Source of the DNA: DAOTUL01 sp034437435
GTDB taxonomy: Bacteria > Chloroflexota > Anaerolineae > Aggregatilineales > Phototrophicaceae
Length of the DNA stretch: 20,484 bases
Reading direction: 5' to 3'
Assembly (NCBI GenBank): GCA_964417785.1
Contig: CAYQJO010000057.1
Span: 1-20,484, forward strand
Shown: one piece after another, positions 8,125-14,213 of the stretch
How positions within the stretch are numbered: position 1 is the first letter of the stretch
How the letters are laid out: each line of letters starts with the position of its first letter
Position numbers and translations under genes: made by a program
Notes under the pieces: model-generated
Told to the model about the DNA's origin: nothing
Databases searched by the model: none
The model's input: only the letters and a program-made list of their open reading frames with translations

Positions 8125-8155
8125 AGTATTACCTTTCTCTTCGTTATGAGTTTTG

Positions 8156-8187
8156 TCACAGGTATAATATATGCCTGATGGTTGTGA
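8156..8187. repeat. Nested inverted repeat in the divergent sdh leader region
   Basis: An outer dyad TCACA (8156-8160) / TGTGA (8183-8187) encloses CAGGTATA / TATGCCTG (8159-8166 and 8170-8177, one mismatch). It lies between the sdhCD start and the putative sdh promoter, so it could be an operator or a leader stem-loop. No regulator is assigned. The rest of the 152-bp gap shows only the candidate promoters. Confidence 0.35.
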
Positions 8188-8203
8188 TTTTCATTATGAG
8201 ACG

Positions 8204-8231
8204 ATTATAACATATTGGGAAAACGCCGCAA
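8204..8231 (-). promoter_or_regulatory. Candidate promoter of the sdhCD-sdhA-sdhB operon
   Basis: On the minus strand, TTGCGG (8226-8231), a 16-bp spacer and a consensus TATAAT (8204-8209). Transcription would begin near 8197 and give a leader of about 70 nt before GTG 8124, carrying the nested dyad. The -10 is strong; the -35 is fair. Confidence 0.45.
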
Positions 8232-8244
8232 TAGCACAGGTTCG

Positions 8245-8253
8245 TGTTATGAT
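8245..8253 (+). promoter_or_regulatory. Candidate extended -10 promoter for the 8277 gene cluster
   Basis: TGTTATGAT is an extended -10 motif (TGn plus TATGAT) 24 bases before the ATG at 8277. No convincing -35 is seen at the right distance. A start near 8260 would leave a leader of about 17 nt carrying GAGGGAG. It is divergent from the sdh promoter. Confidence 0.35.
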
Positions 8254-8276
8254 TAACCGCCAGAGGGAGATGATAT

Positions 8277-8690
8277 ATGTCACGCATCAATTTACAGTCT
8301 GTCGCCATGCAGATGTACGAAGACACCAGCCTTACCGATGAGTTAACCGACACACCTGCGCAAACCCTGTTGCAATGGGGCCGTGACCGGCTCACACAAC
8401 TGGCTGACCGCTACACCGATGACTTTGAATCAGCCTTTAAGAGCCACTGCCGCGTGATGAAAACCATCAACCGCTTTACCTGGAAACGCCTGGATATGGA
8501 CATCGCCACCCAGCGCGAATACCTGGAGAAGTACCTGGTGGCACCGGCCCGCGACATCGGCCACAATATCCCCCCCGGCATTATTGAAGCCTATCTCAGA
8601 CAGCAATCGACACTGGATGAGCAGGCTAACGTCCAGGCAATGATTGACCTGTTCAAACCGTCATATCCTGTCGATTATTTTCGCTATTAA
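8277..8690 (+). CDS. Uncharacterised 137-aa protein
   Basis: No family recognised. The gene is well supported by GAGGGAG 7-8 nt before ATG 8277 and by same-strand spacing to the next gene (18 bp). The protein has no signal peptide or membrane segment and appears mostly helical: residues 18-70 are charged and amphipathic (around TLLQWGRDRLTQLADRY), followed by NRFTWKRLDMD, then a helix (AQREYLEKYL region) and a conserved-looking RDIGHNIPPGIIEAYL (92-107). Its C-terminus is rich in aromatic residues (PSYPVDYFRY). A lone Cys58 gives no metal site. It leads the putative three-gene cluster with the PLD-like and HerA-like genes, which is the only clue to function. Confidence 0.7.
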   Translation: MSRINLQSVAMQMYEDTSLTDELTDTPAQTLLQWGRDRLTQLADRYTDDFESAFKSHCRVMKTINRFTWKRLDMDIATQREYLEKYLVAPARDIGHNIPPGIIEAYLRQQSTLDEQANVQAMIDLFKPSYPVDYFRY

Positions 8691-8708
8691 GCACTGGAGT
8701 CCTGATTC

Positions 8709-9980
8709 ATGTCGTCCAGCGGCAAGTCCAGCAATTCGACTCGTTCGACCATCGCCACCATCGTTGGTGTCATTATCGTCGTCGTCACCGCGATTGTCGG
8801 CCTTCTGAATGACGGTGAGGAAGCGGCGGTTCAGCCGACGCCGACACCCCAGATCGTCCAACCGACTGCTGTTCCACCACCACCAGGTTTTCCTGAACTG
8901 ACGCTTACCGCGCCACTTCCGCCCCCAGGCATTCCCGAACTGACACCGCAGTCCGCTTTCGCGCCGATCACATTGGCGCAGGGCTTTGGCGGAGGCAAAA
9001 GCTTCTGGGAAGCCTATTTCACCGCGCCCACCGGCAGCCGCGACTCATCGACCTATGTCGGCGGCGTGGACGAGATGATTCTGGCCGCCATCAACAACAC
9101 CCGCATCTCGCTCGACATCGCCGCCTTCGAGTGGAACAATCCCCGCCTGACCCAGGCCGTCATCGCCGCCCACAATCGCGGTGTGCGGGTACGGATGGTG
9201 GTAGACGACGAACACGCACTCGAAGACGAGGACTCGACCATCCAGCAGGTGATCGACGCTGGTATCCCGGTCCATGACGATGATCGCAGCGGCCTGATGC
9301 ATAATAAGTTCATGATTATGGACGCCAGCAGTGTGTGGACCGGCTCGATGAATTACACCATGAACGGGACCTACCGCAACAACAACAATGTTCTGCACAT
9401 GCGTTCGCGCCGCGCCGTCGCCACCTATCAAGCCGAATTTGACGAAATGTTCACCGACGGCGAATTTGGCAAGCGCAGTTCAGATATTGATGGAACCAGC
9501 TTCACGCTTGACGGTATCCCGGTGCAGATTGTCTTCGCACCGGAGGACGATGTGGTCTCGGCACTGCTGGATGTGTTGAGTCAGGCGCAGAGCAGCATCC
9601 GGTTTATGACCTTCAGCTTCACACGCGATGATGTCGGTGAAGTCCTGCTGGAACGGGCTGGTGCTGGCATCAATGTCGAAGGTATCTTTGAGACCCGTGC
9701 CAGCCGCACCGAGTTCAGTGAACTGCCCCTGTTGTTGTGTTCCGGTCTGCCCGTCCTGGAGGACGGCAACCCGTTTACCTTCCATCATAAGGTCTTCATC
9801 ATCGACCAGAAAACGGTGCTGACCGGCTCGTTCAATATCTCCAACAATGCCACGCGCCAGAACGACGAGAACATGGTTATCATCCAGGACGCCGACCTGG
9901 CACGCCTGTACTTGCAGGAGTATGAGAAAGTGAAGTCACAGGCTGGTGTGCCACCGATGGAACGTATCGAGTGTCCCTGA
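8709..9980 (+). CDS. Membrane-anchored phospholipase D-like protein with two HKD motifs
   Basis: PLD-superfamily phosphodiesterase of 423 aa; substrates in the family include phospholipids and DNA or RNA. An uncleaved signal anchor spans about 13-33 after a basic N-terminus, so the body should lie outside the cytoplasm. A Pro/Thr-rich linker (42-80) contains a duplicated PPPG[FI]PELT motif. Two catalytic repeats follow: HNKFMIMD (198-205; H198, K200, D205) and HHKVFIID (H359, K361, D366), each trailed by TGS[MF]N. The tandem HKD layout with an NNARI-like strand before each motif resembles the bacterial PLD-like nucleases. Nuclease activity is therefore a reasonable guess, though phospholipase or transphosphatidylase is possible. 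GGAG lies 9 nt before the ATG. It sits 51 bp before the HerA-like gene on the same strand. Confidence 0.85.
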   Translation: MSSSGKSSNSTRSTIATIVGVIIVVVTAIVGLLNDGEEAAVQPTPTPQIVQPTAVPPPPGFPELTLTAPLPPPGIPELTPQSAFAPITLAQGFGGGKSFWEAYFTAPTGSRDSSTYVGGVDEMILAAINNTRISLDIAAFEWNNPRLTQAVIAAHNRGVRVRMVVDDEHALEDEDSTIQQVIDAGIPVHDDDRSGLMHNKFMIMDASSVWTGSMNYTMNGTYRNNNNVLHMRSRRAVATYQAEFDEMFTDGEFGKRSSDIDGTSFTLDGIPVQIVFAPEDDVVSALLDVLSQAQSSIRFMTFSFTRDDVGEVLLERAGAGINVEGIFETRASRTEFSELPLLLCSGLPVLEDGNPFTFHHKVFIIDQKTVLTGSFNISNNATRQNDENMVIIQDADLARLYLQEYEKVKSQAGVPPMERIECP

Positions 9981-9986
9981 AAATTA

Positions 9987-9995
9987 TGCTATACT
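9987..9995 (+). promoter_or_regulatory. Candidate extended -10 element upstream of the HerA-like gene
   Basis: TGCTATACT (TGn plus TATACT) just after the PLD stop codon, with only a weak -35 region. It may give the ATPase gene its own promoter in addition to read-through. Confidence 0.35.
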
Positions 9996-10031
9996 CGGTG
10001 ATATAGAACAAACTATCTGCGAGAAAGCCCT

Positions 10032-12605
10032 ATGCCATTTATAGAAGCGCCGACCACCTTTTATCTCGGACGCCGCTACGACCCGGACCGCAACCGGCTG
10101 GACGATGACGTGGTGTACTACGACTCGCGTGATCTGACAACTCATGCGGTTGTCGTCGGTATGACCGGCAGCGGTAAGACGGGTCTGTGTATCAACATGC
10201 TGGAAGAGGCCGTTCTGGACCAGATTCCGGCCATCATTATCGACCCCAAAGGCGACATCACCAACCTGATGCTCACCTTCCCCAACCTGCATTCAGAAGA
10301 CTTCCAGCCCTGGGTCAACGTCGACGATGCCCGCCGCGCCGGTATGGACATCCCGGTGTACGCCGCCGATGTTGCCCAACGCTGGCAGGACGGTCTGGCA
10401 AGCTGGGGCATCGTCCCCGACCGGCTGCGCTGGATGGAAATGGTCGCCCAGCGCAGTATCTACACCCCCGGCTCGGACGCTGGTCTGCCCATCAGCATCG
10501 TCGCCTCGCTCAAAGCCCCGACAGAGGATTGGGGAGCCAATGAAGAAGCCATCCGTGAACGCATCAACGGGATCACAACCGCACTGCTGGCCTTGATCGG
10601 CATCAACGCCCAACCCCTGGCTGACCGCGAACATGTACTCATCGCCAACATTCTCGAATTCAACTGGCGGCAAGGGATCGACCTCACCATGGAAGACATC
10701 ATTCTCCAGGTGCAAAACCCGCCGTTCAACAAGCTGGGCGTGTTCCCCATCAACGAGTACATGACAGAGAAGCAGCGTTTCAAGCTGGCGATGGACCTGA
10801 ACAACATCATCGCATCGCCATCCTTCCAGTCGTGGCTGAAGGGCCAACCGTTGGATATGAAGAGCCTGCTGTACCAGCCCAACGGACGCCCGCGCATTTC
10901 GATCTTCTACATCGCCCATCTCTCCGATGCCGAGCGCATGTTCATGATCACGCTGCTGCTGGAAAACATGCTCGCCTGGATGCGTACCCTCAGCGGCACC
11001 ACCAGCTTACGCGCCCTGCTTTATGTTGACGAGATGTTCGGCTATTTCCCACCGTATCCCAAAAACCCACCGACCAAAGAGCCGATTCTGCGCTTGCTCA
11101 AGCAGGCCCGTGCTTTTGGTATCGGGCTGATCCTGGCGACGCAAAATCCCGGCGACCTCGATTACAAAGGGTTGAGCAACGCCGGGACCTGGTTCATTGG
11201 ACGGCTGCAATCCACCAACGACAAAAAGCGGGTGGTGGCCGGACTGCGCCAGATGGCGACCGCCAACGAAAATATGGACATGGACGATGTAGAGGAGATG
11301 ATCGCGGATTTGCCGCCGCGTGTGTTCCTGATGCGCAATGTTCACGATGATGGCGGCCCGACCCTGGTCCATACCCGCTGGGCCATGAGCTATTTGCGCG
11401 GACCGTTGACGCGCCACCAGGTCGGGGAGTTGATGCGCGAGCAGCGCCAGGAGTTGATGGCGAAAATACCAGAGCAGCAAAACGGCGGACAATGGCAGCA
11501 GCACACCGCCACCGTCAACCCCAACCCGGCACCGTCCAGTTTGCCCGGTATGTCGTTCAACGCGCAGCAGGCCGCACCACCGCCGCCGCCGGTGCAAACT
11601 TCGCAGCGACGGCAGTCGGCCTCATCTGCGCCTCGCGGATTTTCGCCCAATCCACCGCCATTATCCGGCTCAGTTGCGCAGTATTATCTACCGGTGCGCG
11701 TCCACGCTCATCAGGCCGGACTCAATGTTCAGGCGACGCAGATGGTCTACCAGCCGGTTCTCGTAGCCCAGGCCGTTGTCCGCTACCAGGACCGCAAAGC
11801 GAGCGTATACACCGCCCGAATTTTCACCTACCACGTTCCCGATTTGCAGCAGGCCGGTCTGGTTCACTGGGAGGACTATCTCACCGATCCGGTGGATGCA
11901 CGCACCATTCAATCCGAACCGGTTGCACAGGCCGTCTATGGCGATCTTCCGCCAGGGCTAACGGACTCCAGCCGGTTGACAACACTCAAGCGCGAATTGG
12001 TGGATATGCTCTACAATACCGCTCTGCTGACCATACCGTTTAACCCTGATCTGAAGATTTATGGCTCGCCGGATGAGGAGTTCAGCGGCTATCAGGCGAG
12101 TGTGCAGCAGGCAGCACGCGAGAAGCGCGATGCCGAGATGGATAAGCTGACGCAGAAGTTCGCCGACCAGATGGATCGCCTGGAAGACAAACTGCGGCGC
12201 AAAGAAATCGAACTGCGGGCGGAAAAGAAAGAAATCAAGGACCGGCAGCGGGAACAACTCTATACCACCGGCGAGGCGCTGCTGAGCCTGTGGAAAGGCC
12301 GGACCAATTATACGCTGTCGCGGATGAGTCGGGCCAACCGTTACCGCAGCCAGACCAAAGAGGATATGCGCGAGAGTTACGACGCCATCGAGACCATCGA
12401 GCAAGATATGGCGGAGTTAGAGCAGGAGTACCAGGCACAGCTACAGCGCGTCAACGAAAAATGGGCCGCCATCGCCGCCAAAACCGAGGAACACGTCATC
12501 TCACCCTACAAGAAGGACATCCAGCTTGAACTCTTCGGGATTGGCTGGCGTCCGGCCTGGTACAGCCAGGTCAACGGTCAGATGGTTCTGGTGGACGCCG
12601 ACTGA
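10032..12605 (+). CDS. HerA/FtsK-superfamily ATPase with C-terminal coiled coils
   Basis: A large P-loop ATPase of 857 aa from the HerA-FtsK group (DNA-translocase-like). Walker A is GMTGSGKT (43-50). IIIDPKGDITN follows, as in DUF87-type ATPases, and Walker B is ALLYVDEMFGYFPP with D333/E334. A sensor-like LATQNPGDLDYKGL and a possible arginine finger in WFIGRLQSTNDKKRV come next. The ATPase part ends near 470. A disordered Pro/Gln/Ser linker (about 500-550) leads to a mixed domain (550-680) and two long charged coiled coils (about 690-745 and 780-821). The C-terminal architecture is not one I can name, and cellular role is unknown; DNA translocation or remodelling is inferred from the fold. 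It lacks transmembrane segments. Its last 35 bp overlap the convergent transporter gene. Confidence 0.82.
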   Translation: MPFIEAPTTFYLGRRYDPDRNRLDDDVVYYDSRDLTTHAVVVGMTGSGKTGLCINMLEEAVLDQIPAIIIDPKGDITNLMLTFPNLHSEDFQPWVNVDDARRAGMDIPVYAADVAQRWQDGLASWGIVPDRLRWMEMVAQRSIYTPGSDAGLPISIVASLKAPTEDWGANEEAIRERINGITTALLALIGINAQPLADREHVLIANILEFNWRQGIDLTMEDIILQVQNPPFNKLGVFPINEYMTEKQRFKLAMDLNNIIASPSFQSWLKGQPLDMKSLLYQPNGRPRISIFYIAHLSDAERMFMITLLLENMLAWMRTLSGTTSLRALLYVDEMFGYFPPYPKNPPTKEPILRLLKQARAFGIGLILATQNPGDLDYKGLSNAGTWFIGRLQSTNDKKRVVAGLRQMATANENMDMDDVEEMIADLPPRVFLMRNVHDDGGPTLVHTRWAMSYLRGPLTRHQVGELMREQRQELMAKIPEQQNGGQWQQHTATVNPNPAPSSLPGMSFNAQQAAPPPPPVQTSQRRQSASSAPRGFSPNPPPLSGSVAQYYLPVRVHAHQAGLNVQATQMVYQPVLVAQAVVRYQDRKASVYTARIFTYHVPDLQQAGLVHWEDYLTDPVDARTIQSEPVAQAVYGDLPPGLTDSSRLTTLKRELVDMLYNTALLTIPFNPDLKIYGSPDEEFSGYQASVQQAAREKRDAEMDKLTQKFADQMDRLEDKLRRKEIELRAEKKEIKDRQREQLYTTGEALLSLWKGRTNYTLSRMSRANRYRSQTKEDMRESYDAIETIEQDMAELEQEYQAQLQRVNEKWAAIAAKTEEHVISPYKKDIQLELFGIGWRPAWYSQVNGQMVLVDAD

Positions 12606-13503
12606 CAATCGCCAGCACCACACCGACAATGATGACGACACTGCCAATCAGAGCCAGGGGTCGGGGAAATTCGCCAAAAAGGAAAAAGGCGATGATCCCC
12701 GACGCCACCGACACCGATTGCGACGAAATACTCACAATAGTCGCCTGGATGTACTTGACGACGTAATTGATACCGCTGTGGCCGATCAGGTGCGGACCCA
12801 CCACCAGCACGATCACCCAGAAATACGCCTCACCGCTGTAACCGAAGGGTGAAGTCTGAAACACGAGCATGAACACGATGCTGGTCAGCGCTCCGCCGGT
12901 ATACAGCAGCCAGACATACGGGACCAGTCCCACGCCGCTGCGGACTTTGCGCCCGACGGTGATGTAAACGGCAGCCATCAGTGAACTGAGAAAGGCCAGC
13001 AGCGCACCCAGGTTAGGGTTTGATCCGGCATCAACCGCTGTTGACGTGTCGGCATTCGACAGGCCGATAAACCCGCTGCCAGCGATGACCAGTACCAGAC
13101 CGAAATACACACTGCGCGGCAGACGCGCCCGCAGGAACACGGTTTCGAGGGCAGCCACCCAGATCGGGCTGGTGTTGACGATCACCTGCGCGATCATCAC
13201 GGCAGTGTATTCCAGTGCGACCGACATCAGCGTGAAATGGATCGACATACTGGCTCCTGCCACCATCGCCCACCCGATCTCGGCGTGACTCAAAGCACGC
13301 AATTGTGAACCGTAGCGACTGAAGACCAACGGCGTCAGCACCAGTGAGGCCAGAATAAGGCGCAGACCCGGTACGACCACCGATGCCATACCGGCGTCCA
13401 GGGCCAGACGCACACAAATTGCGGCGAACGATGTCACCATCATGGAAAATGCCAGCACCGCATACGCATGTGTGGCAGTCTGTCTTTTTTCGAGTGTCAG
13501 CAC
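12571..13503 (-). CDS. EamA/DMT-family transporter
   Basis: Inner-membrane permease of the drug/metabolite transporter superfamily (310 aa). About ten hydrophobic helices are visible in two homologous five-helix EamA halves. The first half includes VVPGLRLILASLVLTPL and EYTAVMIAQVIVNTSPIWVA; the second includes AAVYITVGRKVR and HLIGHSGINYVVKYI, with FFLFGEFP before the last helix. Substrate cannot be predicted; relatives export amino acids, nucleosides or small metabolites. Start GTG 13503 has GAGG 7 nt upstream. The 3' end overlaps the HerA-like gene by 35 bp in antisense, so the two stop codons lie inside each other's coding sequence. It is divergent from the TfoX-like gene. Confidence 0.88.
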   Translation of the reverse strand: MLTLEKRQTATHAYAVLAFSMMVTSFAAICVRLALDAGMASVVVPGLRLILASLVLTPLVFSRYGSQLRALSHAEIGWAMVAGASMSIHFTLMSVALEYTAVMIAQVIVNTSPIWVAALETVFLRARLPRSVYFGLVLVIAGSGFIGLSNADTSTAVDAGSNPNLGALLAFLSSLMAAVYITVGRKVRSGVGLVPYVWLLYTGGALTSIVFMLVFQTSPFGYSGEAYFWVIVLVVGPHLIGHSGINYVVKYIQATIVSISSQSVSVASGIIAFFLFGEFPRPLALIGSVVIIVGVVLAIVSRRPPEPSDR

Positions 13504-13558
13504 GGCCTAACCTCATTTGGGGCAACATGACCATTGTATAGGTCCCTCTGTGAACCAT

Positions 13559-13589
13559 ATGAGTCCGATTTGAAACTGATTAGACTCAT
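13559..13589. repeat. 7-bp inverted repeat in a divergent intergenic region
   Basis: ATGAGTC (13559-13565) and GACTCAT (13583-13589) are perfect inverted arms with centres 24 bp apart, close to two helical turns. They lie in the 138-bp gap between the divergent transporter and TfoX-like genes. This is operator-like geometry, but it may be chance. Confidence 0.3.
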
Positions 13590-13641
13590 CCCCCTACAGA
13601 CCCAAATTCAGGTAAGATGGTAACAATACAGGAGAAACGCT

Positions 13642-13977
13642 ATGCGAACCAACTTCAGTGCGGCACACAAAGCGATCATTGACGACATCACATCTGCCAT
13701 GCCGGGAGTCAAAGTGGGCAAGGCATTTGGCTACCCTGCCTACAAAGTCGGCGGCAAGGTGTTCTGCTTTATCGGAGAAAGTGGGATTGCGCTCAAACTC
13801 CCACCGGAGCAGGTCCAGGCTTTGATCGTCGCCCATGACACGATGACAGTATTTCAGCCAACCGAGGGTATAATCTGGAAGTCGTGGGTGTCGATTGATC
13901 GCGAGAACGCTGCCGATCATCACCAGGATGTGGACCTGCTGGAAGAAGCCATGCAGTATGTGGCGGGCGGCGCATGA
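13642..13977 (+). CDS. TfoX N-terminal / YjbR-like small protein
   Basis: A 111-aa cytoplasmic protein. The pattern VGKAFGYPAYKVGGKVFCFIGESG followed by ALKLPPEQ and FQPTEGIIWKSWVSI matches the layout of TfoX N-terminal and YjbR/MmcQ-type proteins: a gly-rich beta hairpin, then an xLKLxxEx strand, then a W/K strand. Biochemical function of most members is unknown. AGGAG lies 7 nt before the ATG. Its TGA overlaps the next start codon as ATGA, so the downstream membrane protein is probably translationally coupled. Family name is by pattern and moderate in confidence. Confidence 0.7.
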   Translation: MRTNFSAAHKAIIDDITSAMPGVKVGKAFGYPAYKVGGKVFCFIGESGIALKLPPEQVQALIVAHDTMTVFQPTEGIIWKSWVSIDRENAADHHQDVDLLEEAMQYVAGGA

Positions 13978-14213
13978 TGTACGATCAGGACATTTACGAA
14001 TACGAGTATGAAGAAGACGACACCCCGATCATCATTTACTATCCCGACCAGGAAGACGAACCGCGTTGGACTACACGCCGGATCATTCTGGCAGCGATTG
14101 CCATCATTATGATCCTGGCATTCCTGATGACCTATATCATCTTCCCGATTCTGGAAGGCGGGCCGTCTAATCAACCGCCGCCGGCCCCAACTCCCTTCCG
14201 CCCGCTGGTTTAG
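13974..14213 (+). CDS. Small acidic single-pass membrane protein
   Basis: A 79-aa protein of no recognised family. Residues 1-30 are rich in Asp, Glu and Tyr (YEYEYEEDD), 31-36 are basic (RWTTRR), 37-60 form one hydrophobic helix, and the tail is Pro-rich (NQPPPAPTPFRPLV). Positive charges just before the helix predict an acidic cytoplasmic N-terminus and a short external tail. Its ATG overlaps the stop of the TfoX-like gene. Its own stop codon overlaps the ftsK stop on the other strand by 4 bp. Codon pattern and coupling support a real gene. Confidence 0.65.
   Translation: MMYDQDIYEYEYEEDDTPIIIYYPDQEDEPRWTTRRIILAAIAIIMILAFLMTYIIFPILEGGPSNQPPPAPTPFRPLV

Noticed and set aside
8159..8177. Plus-strand TATAAT at 8163 as a promoter
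   Set aside because: No -35 at proper spacing, and it lies inside the dyad; a better plus-strand candidate is at 8245-8253.
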